Assembly: GCF_963678635.1 (NCBI RefSeq)
Contig: NC_087068.1
Span: forward strand, 44,313,013-44,377,012
Reading direction: 5' to 3'
From: Symsagittifera roscoffensis
Lineage: Eukaryota; Xenacoelomorpha; Acoela; Convolutidae
Length of the DNA stretch: 64,000 nucleotides
Each line of letters starts with the position of its first letter. The stretch's first letter is position 1. Below the pieces are notes generated by a model. The model searched no databases and was not told the DNA's origin. It worked only from the letters and a program-made list of their open reading frames with translations. A program made the translations under genes and the position numbers. This document shows positions 1-9,786 of the stretch, in pieces.

Positions 1-396
1 ATAGGTTCCAAAATGAAAAATCAGTCCCATAGGTTCCAAAATAAAAAAGCAGTCGCATAAGTTCCAAATCTTTCCAATTGGTCAAAAGACTAAATTAGCC
101 GAGTCTCGGTTTAAGGTCGCCGGTGGGCGCGCTACGCGCGCGTCGCCGCTTCGCGGCGATAACCGGCTCTAAATTTCGTATAGAGTCCTACCCTTTGGTG
201 GCAAGCTCGCAACACGTTGGCGCGGCTGCGGCGGTCACTATTCTGCAGCTTGAGTTTATGCTGGTTGAACAGTAAACAATCTATCCATAAATTCGTTGGC
301 TCAAATTTCAACCAATCAGAATTCAAGAAGATAAATTTTGGAACTTATGCGACTGATTTTTCATTTTGGAACCTATGAATATTGGAACCTATGGGA
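1..396. repeat. Foldback MITE-like element 1 (left end may be cut by window)
   Basis: The first ~37 bases (ATAGGTTCCAAAATGAAAAA...) recur as an inverted copy at about 341-377, giving terminal inverted repeats. Each end is built from about 28-bp subrepeats of the form GGTTCCAAAATnAAAAA. The core at 113-180 carries two perfect short hairpins, GCGCG-CTA-CGCGC and CGCCGC-TTC-GCGGCG. No transposase is encoded, so it would be non-autonomous. The transposon superfamily is not recognised. Confidence 0.6.
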
Positions 397-423
397 ATTC
401 ACCACAACAGGTGGGTATTCACA

Positions 424-824
424 AGTACCAAAATGATAAATCAGTCCCATTTGTACCAAAATAAAAAATCAATCGCGTTAGTACCAAAAATAATCAATTG
501 GCCTAAGGCTATTAAGCCGACTACTTTAAGCTCTTGGTTTAAGGTCGCCGGTGGGCGCGCTACGCGCGCGTTGCCGCTTTGCGGCGATAACCGGCTCTAA
601 TTTTCGTATAGAGTCCTATTCTCTGTTGGCAAGCTCGCAACACGTTGGCGCGACTGCGGCGGTCACTATTCTGCTGTTTAGTTTTCTTCTGGTTGAACAG
701 TAGAAAATTAACGTAATAAGTCGTTGGCTCAAAATTCGACCAATCAGAAATCGAGTTGAATAATTTTGGTACAAATGGGACCGATTTTTCATTTTGGTAC
801 AAATGACCGTTGGTACAAATGGGA
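424..824. repeat. Foldback MITE-like element 2
   Basis: Its core (about 536-745) is a close copy of the core of the element at 1-396, including both GC-rich hairpins and the segment around GCAAGCTCGCAACACGTTGG. Its ends differ: the left end has repeated GTACCAAAATnATAAA units and the right end has GGTACAAATGGGACCG and GGTACAAATGACCG. The two neighbouring elements therefore share an interior but carry different terminal repeats. No coding capacity is seen. Confidence 0.6.
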
Positions 825-831
825 CGTCACC

Positions 832-1146
832 GTACAACACTGCCGAAAAAAAAATTTAGTTCAACAGTGCCGAAAATATGATCAATTTTTCACATATTAA
901 GTTCGGCAATCAAAAATTAAACGGCGAACGTTTACAATCTTAAGTAGCACTTAATATTTTGGGAGAGAAAATTTGGAACTTAGACGTTTTGGCGCCAAAA
1001 TAATTGTTTAATTTGCAGTTGCAGACATTTTTGGCGCCGAAATTGGAGTGATTTTCTTTGATAATTAGCGTCAGTAATTTCTCGCTCTTTAGAAAATGCG
1101 TTTAAATTATTCTGAAATTTTCCCGCCTTTTTCGGCACTGTTGTAC
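832..1146. repeat. Short inverted-repeat element 3
   Basis: GTACAACACTGCCGAAAAA at 832 is mirrored by TTTTTCGGCACTGTTGTAC ending at 1146, with one mismatch. The left end has a second internal copy (GTTCAACAGTGCCGAAAAT near 862). The interior is AT-rich, non-coding, and contains two TTTTGGCGCC motifs. It is a MITE-like foldback unit directly abutting the previous element. Confidence 0.55.
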
Positions 1147-1502
1147 TTCGGTACTGTCTCATGAACCAATACACAATTTTTGCTTTTCTTCATCCCAATG
1201 ATCCTGCAACTATTTGAACAGCAACTTCTGCTTTTGTTTCTGTAATCGGCGTGAATATGCTGGAATTCCACCATTCGAATTCAGTTGATATGTAGTGTTC
1301 TTGAATAAGCCAAAAAGATGATATAAATTTTCAAACTCTTCATCGCATAGACAGCATAATGATTGGTCTTTTATACCAATTTTCCACAATAATTATTTAT
1401 AACGTTAACAGTTTTAAAACACCGATAGAAACGTTTCTTTTCAAAACAACTTAGTTGTCTGTTTTTCATAACCATTCGACTTAACCCTCCAAATTTTGTC
1501 GG

Positions 1503-1763
1503 TCAACCATAAACTTTTCGCAATTGCCTGTAATCTGGTTTTTTCCATGCTTTCTCGCGAAGTGAGTTTTGATGTATTGCGTGGTAGATGAGGCGAAAAC
1601 TCGTAGAGTCATCAACATGCAAAAATGACTGATTTAATTCCAAGCAATTTTCATCCGCTTCTTCGATGGTTATCCCTACTGTTTTAAGATACCTATTCAA
1701 GAGCTTTTGACTCTTTTCGTCCCCCAAATCTTTTCGGGGGATAAAATGTGAACTTTTTAAAAG
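1503..1763 (-). CDS. Unrecognised open frame (possible exon fragment)
   Basis: An open frame of 86 codons lies between two in-frame stops on the minus strand and has no ATG near its start. Its composition is protein-like, with acidic and aliphatic segments (ITIEEADENCLELNQ) and a basic C-terminus ending RQLRKVYG. I do not recognise a family. It could be an exon of a gene or a remnant of one; a chance open frame is not excluded. Confidence 0.2.
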   Translation of the reverse strand, partial: LLKSSHFIPRKDLGDEKSQKLLNRYLKTVGITIEEADENCLELNQSFLHVDDSTSFRLIYHAIHQNSLREKAWKKPDYRQLRKVYG

Positions 1764-3261
1764 CTAACTTTGAATATAGCCATGATTCGTTCAAAATTAA
1801 CCACAGTAAAATAGAAAATTGAATTTAACATTGATTTGTGTAATTAACAGCACACAAATGCACTCCCGCATAAACAATGCAAAATCTAATTTTATTTGCG
1901 CGTTTGTAAGCAATGCATATTCTACAAAGATTATTTTTCAGAATTAATAAATGCTGTGGGAGGGCAATCTACGGTACGGTACGTCACTTAAGGGGGAGTT
2001 GAGGGTGGAGATTGTACAGTTGATCCAAGAAGAAGAAGAAGAAGAATTTATTTCTCAATAATTGTGAATATATTCCAATTTGTAACATCAATCAAAATAA
2101 ACACATACACAAAATGGAGAAGATAGATAACAGACAAGCATGTATAATGAGAATCTACCAAAGTTTGGTTTATAAACAATAAACAAACTATCAAAAAAAG
2201 GAAGAAAAAAAACATTTTTCTTTTTATTTATATTAACTTTTCCTTATTTAGGAAGAAAAAAACAATGAACTATCTATTATTCTTAATGTGCAGCTGGAAA
2301 TATTGCACACAACTTTAGTATATTATACATGATTTCAAAAAAAAGAGAAAAAAAATCCTTTTTTTTCTATGTTGTTTTTCGAAACGAAAAAACTATAATT
2401 TGAAAATTGGGTGAAAATACTGTTTTTGGGTGTCCTGCACGTATGACGACCAGGGTTGGGAACTTATTAAAAAAGGTTATTGTTCCTACTTTCGATACGA
2501 AAGTAACGGAATATTTGTGCTCGGGTGGGTTTTTTTTTTCTTCAGACAAATTTCGACTTTTTACCTAGCCATTTTTGACGGAATTTTTTATATCATTCGA
2601 AAGCTATTGTTGTCCTGAGCTCAAATTTGAAAAGATATTTCACCTGTGATCATTTTTCGTAAAGTTATGGGGGTTTAAAGATTGCCATTTTGGCCAATTT
2701 GGGACTATTAACGCGCGATATATTTCGCGCTATTAACGCGTAAGCGGATATTTAATCCCTCTTAAAATCGTTCCAAATTGGTTGAAAGAAGCTTATTTGC
2801 CATAATTGATTTGTTACAAGGAGCTAAATCTATCCTTTTGTACTTTATATGGCGTGTGGGGGGATGATTTTTATAAAAAATTTCAAATTTAAGAAAAAAA
2901 AATTTTCATTTTATTTTATTACATTTAATTTTTTTCATGTTATTACTGCTCCATAAAACCATAAAAGGCAGTCGGAACATTCAGGGCTTCGCCCTGATAC
3001 GAGCAGTCTTGTTTAACTTTCAATTTAACTTAGCTATTTCCTAAAAATATAGGTAGTACTTAGCATCACATCCTTTCAACAAAAGCTACAGAAGCTTGGT
3101 GGGTTGCCTGTGGCCGAATGGGTTTCAACCCCAAGTTGGTGACACTTGTTTCGACTATAATGGGCGCATAATGCATAGTCTACATAAGCTCAGAGGCTTA
3201 TATTAAATAGTTTCAGATACTTGAAATGTTTACCGGGGTAGCAATGGTTGCCCCGCGATAA
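1764..3261. other. AT-rich non-genic stretch
   Basis: No convincing gene is seen. It contains a short GAA microsatellite (about 2028-2046), long A and T runs near 2200-2360 and 2528-2540, and a small palindromic motif (CAGGGCTTCGCCCTG) near 2980. The right part (from about 3050) may be the 5' region of the LINE that follows, but I cannot place the LINE's 5' end. Confidence 0.4.
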
Positions 3262-3849
3262 AATGTCCGACAGAAGATATCACTTGCTCAAGACATCATC
3301 TTCAAAAATCTCCTGATTGCGGATTCTCAAGCACGCCATCTTGATTTTCCAAATTTCAATATCTTGTCCCTACCTGGGGCTCGAATTGGTGCGGTCCAAA
3401 ACTTCTTACCCGAGAAAGACAAATTCAACATCATCGCTCTGCTCATCGGCGGAAACGACGCCTTCAACGGAAAAGACCCCTCCAGTATACCTGCAGGCGA
3501 CATTGCTGAAGAACTGTCGAAGCTAGCCGAGGAGCTGTGTGAACGAGCCAAAAAAGTTTTCGTCATCGGAATCCCTCATCGTAGTGAGAACCGAGCTCGA
3601 TCTGCAAAAATAAACGAATTCCTAAGAAAGATAAAAGGAACTTGGAAGTTTAGAGGAGTGAGTGAAAAAATCCACAGCTCATATCATTTGAAAACTGACG
3701 AAGTGCACCTCAGTGAAGAAGGTCTGAAGGGCATTAAAAGTATTCTCAAGAATAAAATCTTATACGATAAACATTCGAACATCTGCAATACAGAAGGACA
3801 TCTGGTATATTACGAGTGTCGTTTCAAGAACTGTCAGTGCCCCTATTAA
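3262..3849 (+). CDS. SGNH/GDSL-type hydrolase domain ORF of the LINE
   Basis: The open frame runs from just after a TAA (3259-3261) to TAA at 3847-3849. Three SGNH-family blocks are visible: ADSQ for block I (about 3322), GGNDAF for block III (about 3448) and DEVHLSEEG with the Asp-x-x-His pair for block V (about 3700). Such esterase-like domains occur in ORF1 products of several CR1-clade LINEs, where they may act on lipids or help RNP handling. The GDS nucleophile block reads ADS rather than GDS. There is no in-frame ATG upstream of block I, so the start may be spliced, frameshifted or lost. A GTAAGT directly follows the stop. Confidence 0.6.
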   Translation, partial: NVRQKISLAQDIIFKNLLIADSQARHLDFPNFNILSLPGARIGAVQNFLPEKDKFNIIALLIGGNDAFNGKDPSSIPAGDIAEELSKLAEELCERAKKVFVIGIPHRSENRARSAKINEFLRKIKGTWKFRGVSEKIHSSYHLKTDEVHLSEEGLKGIKSILKNKILYDKHSNICNTEGHLVYYECRFKNCQCPY

Positions 3850-3986
3850 CGTAAGTAGAAATAGTGAACCGCAGGCCTCCCCTTTTCGGGAACCACCAGG
3901 TTTGTCTATTCCTTCTTTTTCCCCTGAGTGAGCCACAGGCCTCCCCTTTTCGGGAACCACCAGGTTTAACTGTTTTTCTATCCATA
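3850..3986 (+). other. Intron-like segment between LINE ORFs
   Basis: The segment begins with GTAAGT right after the SGNH frame and ends with a pyrimidine-rich TTTTTCTATCCATAG 12 bases before the ORF1 ATG. It looks like a 137-bp GT-AG intron. Whether it is spliced is inference; the stop codon just upstream means splicing would not fuse the two ORFs. Confidence 0.3.
3863..3967 (+). repeat. 41-bp direct repeat pair
   Basis: Two near-identical units (3863-3903 and 3927-3967) share GGCCTCCCCTTTTCGGGAAC followed by CACCAGGTTT. They lie 64 bp apart inside the intron-like segment upstream of ORF1. Function is unknown; they might be a 5' UTR promoter or structural repeat of the LINE. Confidence 0.7.
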
Positions 3987-3998
3987 GTATAAGCAAAA

Positions 3999-4895
3999 AT
4001 GGGCAAAAACTGCAAAACATGTAAAAGAGGCTTTGCCGGCAACGAGAAAACATACACTTGTGTCGCATGCAACGCTCAAATGCATTTGGAACCAACTTGT
4101 GTTGGGTTGTCTCTAGTGGCCATAAATGGAATAAAAGAACTAGGGCCGAATGTCATGTTGCTTTGTAATACTTGTTTGCAAAATAATGAACGAGACAACT
4201 TTATAAGATGCAAAACCCTGGCCAACATAGACGAGAAGCTCTCAAACATTGATGTAACTGAAAGCCTTAAAAGCATGGAAAGAAGACTTACCGATTTAGT
4301 AGATCAAAAAATTGGAAATGCAATGAAAACGACATGCGATAAAGTGGAAAAAACTTATAGTGCCGTTGTAGCTGCTGAAACCACCACCCGGATAAATCAA
4401 GCTCAAACCACTCAACATGCTGCCAGATCTAACTCTGATCACAACATAAATCAAAGTTTTAGGATACAAGGGGTCAAAGAGGACCCTGAGAAAACAAAAG
4501 GAGAAAACCTTGTCCCAACAAATGACGAAGTAAACGAAATACTAGACATAATTGGAGTGAAGCCGAAAATAATAGAACTAAAACGACTGGGAAAATTTGA
4601 TCATAATCGAATGAAGCCAAGAACACTGCTGGTAACTGTACCTAGCGAACATGAAGCACGACTAGTACTAGCAAAAAGCCGAGAAAAGCGAGAACAATTG
4701 GTCGAAAAAGAGGTCTACCTGCTACCAGCATTGACCAAAGAGAGTGCAATTAAAGAGAACGAAATCCTTAAGAAACGAAGACAACTACTAGATGAAGGCG
4801 TTCCTCGCGAAAAGCTGAAAATAAGGAATCTAGAATTGTTCAATGATGGTGTGAAAGTAACTATTGACACTGAAGTTCAGGAACCCCAGCATTGA
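3999..4895 (+). CDS. LINE ORF1: PHD-like zinc-finger nucleic-acid-binding protein
   Basis: This is a 298-residue protein starting at an ATG with A at -3. The N-terminus has a C-x2-C ... C-x2-C-x4-H-x4-C ... C-x2-C pattern (residues about 4-66), resembling a PHD/treble-clef finger. The middle (about 70-135) is helical and coiled-coil-like. A conserved later block includes FRIQGVKEDPEKT and IELKRLGKF, typical of the RRM/CTD-like part of LINE ORF1 proteins. It should package element RNA in the RNP. It ends with UGA in the same frame as ORF2. The frame is intact. Confidence 0.75.
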   Translation: MGKNCKTCKRGFAGNEKTYTCVACNAQMHLEPTCVGLSLVAINGIKELGPNVMLLCNTCLQNNERDNFIRCKTLANIDEKLSNIDVTESLKSMERRLTDLVDQKIGNAMKTTCDKVEKTYSAVVAAETTTRINQAQTTQHAARSNSDHNINQSFRIQGVKEDPEKTKGENLVPTNDEVNEILDIIGVKPKIIELKRLGKFDHNRMKPRTLLVTVPSEHEARLVLAKSREKREQLVEKEVYLLPALTKESAIKENEILKKRRQLLDEGVPREKLKIRNLELFNDGVKVTIDTEVQEPQH

Positions 4896-4902
4896 CTAGG
4901 AT
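4890..4902 (+). promoter_or_regulatory. Candidate stop-codon readthrough site (UGA CUA)
   Basis: ORF1 ends CAT TGA CTA GGA. UGA followed by CUA is an established leaky context for translational readthrough in animal mRNAs. ORF1 and ORF2 are in the same frame with no other stop between them, and ORF2 has no ATG until 5223, inside the endonuclease domain. Readthrough is therefore the simplest way to make a complete ORF2. This is inference from sequence; reinitiation is an alternative. Confidence 0.55.
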
Positions 4903-7733
4903 TCCTCAACATTCTGCAACTAAATACTAGAAGCCTAATCAACATAGAGAGAAGAACTAAGCTAGCAAATGCAATTGCAGTTGGAAATTTTAATGTCATA
5001 TGCTTAAGCGAAACTTGGCTTAACGAGAATATTCAATCATCAGAGCTTTTTCTAAGTGAATATAACATCTATAGATCTGATAGAGCTATTGTGAGTGGTA
5101 AAAACTGTCACGGAGGCAGCCTAATAGCTGTCAAGAATAGTCTAATTACCGAGGACTTATCCACCAAACATGACATTCCTGATTCATGTGTGCTATGTAG
5201 TATAAAACTTCATCAAACTGAAATGATAATTGGCTCATTCTACAATCCGCCAAAAAACAGTAATTACAGATACAAAGTGCATGAATTTGAACAACTGATC
5301 AAAGCCATTCCTAAAAACAAACCGCTTCTCTTATGTGGGGATTTAAATTTCCCAGAAACAAACTGGAACACCCTCACCAGTACTGACGAGGAAGAAAACC
5401 AAATACTGCAAAGTTTTGAAAATGGACTCTTTAGGCAGGCGATAGATTTCCCAACATGTGTGAAGAACATACTAGACGTAGCCTTTTATCGGAATTGCTA
5501 TACAAGTGCCGAACAAGATTTTAACGTTTCCAAGATTTATGACTGCTCAGATCACAATGCCATAATGTTGTCTATTGAATGCACGGTATCAGAGTCGAAA
5601 CCATACTTGGAAAATTTTAGAAGTTTTGGAAATGCCGATTTTGAAGGAATAAACAATTTTATAAACGAGAACCCATTTGAACCAGTATGCCACACAAACA
5701 TTAACAAAATGCATGAGGAGTACACCCAATATTTGGATGAAATCATTAAGAGTTTTGTGCCTCTCAGAACAAGACATAGGAAATCACTTCCACCTTGGAT
5801 AACAAGTAGCACTTCAAATTTGATCAAAAAGTTACAAACAAAACGGCAATCATGTATACTCAAACCGACCAACTACAGAAGACAACAAGTTAAACTGTTT
5901 GAAAATTTAGTAACTGAATCATCGGAATTGGACAGGAAAAACTACCAAGAGGAATTGTTTAGAACACGGAACACTAATGTAATTTTTAAACACCTAAAGA
6001 ACTTGAATAAACATACAAGTCTTCCTAAGTTACTCATAAAAGATGAAGTTGAAAGCACAAATCCAAACGAACAAGTCAACATGCTAAACGACTTCTTTCA
6101 TTCAGTTTTTAATCCTAAAGAAAGTTTTAGTATTAGAGATATTCAATTTGAAAATCCCTTGTTAACGAATTTTGATATATCGAAAAAGGCAGTAAGTGAG
6201 ATTTTATCAACTCTGGACGTAACAAAGTCACGCGGCCCAAATGGGTTGCCACCTAGCTTTTTTCAGAAAACGAACCGCAATATATGCAAACCGATGAACA
6301 AACTTTTGAGAAACGTAAAACGCCTACGAAAAATACCTGATTCATGGAAAACAGCTGCAGTTACTCCTGTTCACAAAAAAGGTGACCGAAAAATGGTGAA
6401 CAACTATCGACCAGTATCGCTATTAAATATTGACAGCAAAGTCCTTGAAAAATGTATATACAAAGACCTGTACCCTTACTTTGCCTGGTATTTGACGAAA
6501 CATCAACACGGTTTTACTAAAGGTAGATCAGTTTTGACAAACATGCTCTCTTTCCTGAAAGAAATATATGAAGCGCTTGACAATGACTCAAACGCAGAAA
6601 TTGTAGCATTCTACACTGACTTTGCAAAAGCCTTTGATAAAGTTCCGCATTTTGATCTACTTAAGAAAGTTGCACTTATAGGAATAGGAGGCTGCATGTT
6701 AGAGGTACTCTATGACTATTTGAAAAACAGGAAACAGTTTGTACGAGTAGACAATATCAGCTCAAAAGTTTTAGAAGTCACTAGTGGTGTTCCCCAAGGA
6801 TCACTTTTAGGACCACTGCTCTTTTGCATTTTTATTAACGACCTACCTGAAGTACTCAAATTCTCTGAACCATATATTTTTGCGGATGATCTTAAACTAC
6901 TTTCCATCAAAAAAACATCAATTGAAATTCAAGAAGATCTGGACAAAATTCAGCAGTGGGTAACTGAAAACAAAATGGAATTAGCACTAGATAAATGTGC
7001 AAAAGTAAGTTTTAGGGGCGGAGACGCTAACTCTATGCTTTTTGGTGTAGTGCTTGGAACATCGATGGTTGTGAAAGATCTGGGAATTTTTGTGTCGGGC
7101 GATTTAAGTTGGAAGGTACACATTGAAACAAGATTAAAGAAGGCAAACCAAGTACTGTACCTCCTGAGAAGAAACCTATCAGCAAAGATAAATACGTTTG
7201 TAAAGTTAGGCCTGTATAAGTCACTAATACTCCCAGTGTTATTATACGGACCCTCATGTACACATATATCGAGAGGGGATCAACTGCAGTTGGAGCGATT
7301 TCAAAAGAAAGTAATCCGTTGGATCACTGGAAATAAAACGGGAGTGTACATCAACGAACTACGCTTGCTAAAAATTTTACCCCTGCCCATGTTCATCCAG
7401 CTAAATAACATCTTACTTCTTGCCAGTCTTGATTCTAATGAACGAAATGAAATAGTGTTAAACAGGCGAACCACACGGGCTAGAAATACAGAAATTTTTG
7501 AGATGCGAAAAGTGAGAACGGAAAAAGCGAGAAACGAATTTGTTTTCAGAACCAGTAGGATTGTAAATCGATTAGAACCATATATTCATTTTGATAAACG
7601 AATCGGCCTCAAGACGAGAATTTTAAACACGATGTGGAAATTTGTAAACGAGAGATTTTCAGAAATGACAACGTGCACGTGGCAATTATTCTGTGATTGT
7701 ATCACGTGCAGAAACAAGTGGACATTGTTTTAG
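4896..7733 (+). CDS. LINE ORF2: endonuclease plus reverse transcriptase
   Basis: The frame is continuous from the codon after the ORF1 UGA to TAG at 7731-7733, about 945 codons. The endonuclease domain shows LNTRSL, LSETWL, GSFYNPP, LCGDLNFP and SDHNA. Reverse transcriptase blocks follow: KSRGPNGLPP, VTPVHKKGD with NNYRPVSLL, QHGFTKGRSV, FYTDFAKAFDKVPH, GVPQGSLLGPLLF and the catalytic FADD (codons at about 6879-6890). Together they carry out target-primed reverse transcription. No frameshift or internal stop is seen, so this copy may be recent. The first in-frame ATG (5223) would remove essential endonuclease motifs, which argues that translation enters from ORF1. Confidence 0.85.
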   Translation, partial: LGFLNILQLNTRSLINIERRTKLANAIAVGNFNVICLSETWLNENIQSSELFLSEYNIYRSDRAIVSGKNCHGGSLIAVKNSLITEDLSTKHDIPDSCVLCSIKLHQTEMIIGSFYNPPKNSNYRYKVHEFEQLIKAIPKNKPLLLCGDLNFPETNWNTLTSTDEEENQILQSFENGLFRQAIDFPTCVKNILDVAFYRNCYTSAEQDFNVSKIYDCSDHNAIMLSIECTVSESKPYLENFRSFGNADFEGINNFINENPFEPVCHTNINKMHEEYTQYLDEIIKSFVPLRTRHRKSLPPWITSSTSNLIKKLQTKRQSCILKPTNYRRQQVKLFENLVTESSELDRKNYQEELFRTRNTNVIFKHLKNLNKHTSLPKLLIKDEVESTNPNEQVNMLNDFFHSVFNPKESFSIRDIQFENPLLTNFDISKKAVSEILSTLDVTKSRGPNGLPPSFFQKTNRNICKPMNKLLRNVKRLRKIPDSWKTAAVTPVHKKGDRKMVNNYRPVSLLNIDSKVLEKCIYKDLYPYFAWYLTKHQHGFTKGRSVLTNMLSFLKEIYEALDNDSNAEIVAFYTDFAKAFDKVPHFDLLKKVALIGIGGCMLEVLYDYLKNRKQFVRVDNISSKVLEVTSGVPQGSLLGPLLFCIFINDLPEVLKFSEPYIFADDLKLLSIKKTSIEIQEDLDKIQQWVTENKMELALDKCAKVSFRGGDANSMLFGVVLGTSMVVKDLGIFVSGDLSWKVHIETRLKKANQVLYLLRRNLSAKINTFVKLGLYKSLILPVLLYGPSCTHISRGDQLQLERFQKKVIRWITGNKTGVYINELRLLKILPLPMFIQLNNILLLASLDSNERNEIVLNRRTTRARNTEIFEMRKVRTEKARNEFVFRTSRIVNRLEPYIHFDKRIGLKTRILNTMWKFVNERFSEMTTCTWQLFCDCITCRNKWTLF

Positions 7734-7900
7734 AGAAGACGCCGGGACCAAGAATCCCAACAGCAGTGCTGTGAATCCCCAACAACAACAACAAAAAACG
7801 ACCAAACATTAGGTCATTATGCATGGAACAAAATATAAGCCGAAATCAGTTGGGCAAATAAAAATTTTTAACAAAAAAAACGGAAAATAAACAATTTCAA

Positions 7901-8106
7901 GGTTAGGTAAATTACAAATTGCAAAAGTAAAGGAAAACACTAAAAGCAACTACAAGGAAAATTGCGTACAGCAAAAAGAAAGATTTAGCGACTTTCGCGA
8001 AAGGTTAGGTAAATTACAAATTGCAAAAGTAAAGGAAAACACTAAAAGCAACTACAAGGAAAATTGCGTACAGCAAAAAGAAAGATTTAGCGACTTTCGC
8101 GAAAGG
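7901..8106. repeat. 102-bp tandem duplication
   Basis: Two apparently identical 102-bp copies (7901-8002, 8003-8104) begin GGTTAGGTAAATTACAAATT and end CGACTTTCGCGAAA. No coding capacity is seen. The lack of visible differences implies a recent duplication. Confidence 0.85.
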
Positions 8107-8579
8107 TAGTTTGTCATCTGTGTAATTACGAAATATCGTCTTTCGGAAACCAATATTGAGAAGTTCAATTAGAAATCAAACTTGCAACCTTTAGGAGTTC
8201 CCTAACTGCACCACAAAACAAAGTAAAAATGAAAACTTCAACAAATTTCAAAAATCTGTTTTTTTTGCAGATAATTTTGAAAAATCGTTAAATACGCCAT
8301 ATCTCGGCTCTTAAAAGTTTTTGATCACGCATATTTGAAGGCCAAACTTGCGAACTTTGAATGTAACGTGAAAAATCCTCATCATACAATTGAGATCTTC
8401 AATTTCCGTTGGTTTTCATAAATTTAAATTTTTTGAAAGATATTTACTATAAAAATAACGAAATGTCTCCAAAACCTAAGGATTTGAGCAGTTAAATTTT
8501 GAGGGTACTAAATCCACGACATAAAATATCTTAAGAGAACTCCATCATTGCGTTGGAATTTTCCAGTTCTGTTAGTTTT
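8107..8579. other. AT-rich stretch without a gene
   Basis: No open frame, repeat or RNA gene is recognisable here. Confidence 0.4.
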
Positions 8580-9330
8580 TTAGAGTTTTTGGAAAAAAAA
8601 ACAAATTGTCTCAGCCTCAGGTAAAGTGGAGCTTCGCACCACTTGCACTACAACGCAACATGAAAAACACAAAATGAAAGAAGTCTGAAAAAAGTTCATT
8701 CTAGGCAAACATGACAGACTTTTCAACATATGATTAGCAATGGAACAAGACAAACGCAGAGAAAATGAAGCCGAGAATCTTTGAGCAGACAAATTGAGCC
8801 GAAAAAAAAATACTATTTTAAGAAAAAACATCTTTCTGTTTAAAGTCCCAACTGAAACTACAGTAAACAACTTTTGCACTTGCACAAACAATGAAAAATG
8901 CTTACACCACAAAAATTGATATTGCAACTTAGCCGACAATCTTTGACCTGACACCAGTTAAACCGAAAAAAAAAGATTTTATGCACTTTTAGAAACTTTT
9001 AATTCTCTCCTGAAACTAGAATGAACAACATATGCACTTGTAATTACCATAAATTTGCTTACAGACTAAAAACATACCAATGATGGGGCAGCTAAGCTGA
9101 CAATCTTTGAGAGGACACCAGTTGAACAAAAAAAGGACTTTATGAAAAAAAATTAAATATTTGAAGTACCCCTTGAAACTATAATGAAAAACACTCGCCC
9201 TTTCAACTGCAATGTAAGTGGCTTACAGCACCAAAAAAATCCGTAGGTGAGAACTTATCCAACAAAACTTCAACAAACAAACGGAAACTCGACAAACATG
9301 GGCTTATATACTAAAAAAAACAAGGTCAAG
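8580..9330. repeat. Diverged tandem repeats rich in (A)GCCGAAAA
   Basis: Three to four diverged units of about 160-200 bp share GCCGAAAAAAAAA, CAATCTTTGA..TGACACCAGTT, CCTGAAACTA and a TGCACTTG..AACAATG-like motif. The same kind of sequence recurs at 52.95-53.54 kb, so this is a dispersed satellite-like family. No gene is seen. Confidence 0.5.
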
Positions 9331-9399
9331 CCGAACCCCAACTTTAGGTTGCAAAGACAGATTTTCATTTATTTCAACAAAACAGCAAGGATTCAGTAA

Positions 9400-9786
9400 T
9401 TCAAGTTTTGTGAATATTTTTTACTTGAAAACCAATCATAGAGAAAAATTAGGAATTCGTTTGTATGTGTGCGATGTGGGAAGGGAGGGCCGTTCGAAGA
9501 GGTGCTTTTGATTTTGATTGTTTGCGCGGGGAGAGGCGGGGGCAGCGACTGAGAGAATAATCATACGCGTTTTATTGAATACTCGGGGACGGGGAGGAGG
9601 GGCAATTTTTTTCTATTTAGTAATGTCTCCTTTAACTTTTATATCCGAGTTCATTATAAAAAGTCTGCATGTTTCAATGAGGTATGCTTCAGAGAAGCCC
9701 GTAAAACAGGCAGGAGATGCCCTAACTACGGGAGGCTACAGTTGGGTTACCGTAGGGTAGAGGTAGGGGGTAGGGTAGACTAGGGG
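9400..9786 (+). other. G-rich stretch before the exon array
   Basis: G-tracts cluster at about 9478-9490, 9528-9545 and 9583-9604 and again at 9755-9788 (TAGGGGGTAGGGTAGAC). The last tracts resemble the start of the monomer intron (GTAAGGTAGGGGAGGG), so part of this may be degenerate array sequence. Quadruplex formation on the plus strand is possible but not shown. Confidence 0.35.

Larger units (their letters stand above)
3262..7881 (+). mobile_element. CR1-like non-LTR retrotransposon (LINE)
   Basis: In order, the element contains an SGNH/esterase-type open frame, an ORF1 with a PHD-like zinc finger and coiled-coil-like middle, and an ORF2 with apurinic endonuclease and reverse transcriptase. 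Both PHD-like and esterase domains are known accessory modules of ORF1 in the CR1/Jockey group. The 3' end has a short UTR with CAA repeats, an AATAAA at about 7857 and an A-rich end near 7881. The 5' boundary is not defined and no target-site duplication was found. The ORF1-ORF2 arrangement (same frame, single UGA) is the notable feature. Confidence 0.75.

Noticed and set aside
3095-3160. tRNA or tRNA-derived SINE suggested by TGGCCGAATGG and GGGTTTCAACCCC
   Set aside because: The A-box-like and B-box-like strings are almost adjacent, far too close for a tRNA, and no acceptor stem pairs.
8580-8954. 124-codon minus-strand open frame in the repeat at 8.6-9.0 kb
   Set aside because: It lies within diverged tandem repeats, is rich in Phe/Ser from T-runs, and matches nothing recognisable.
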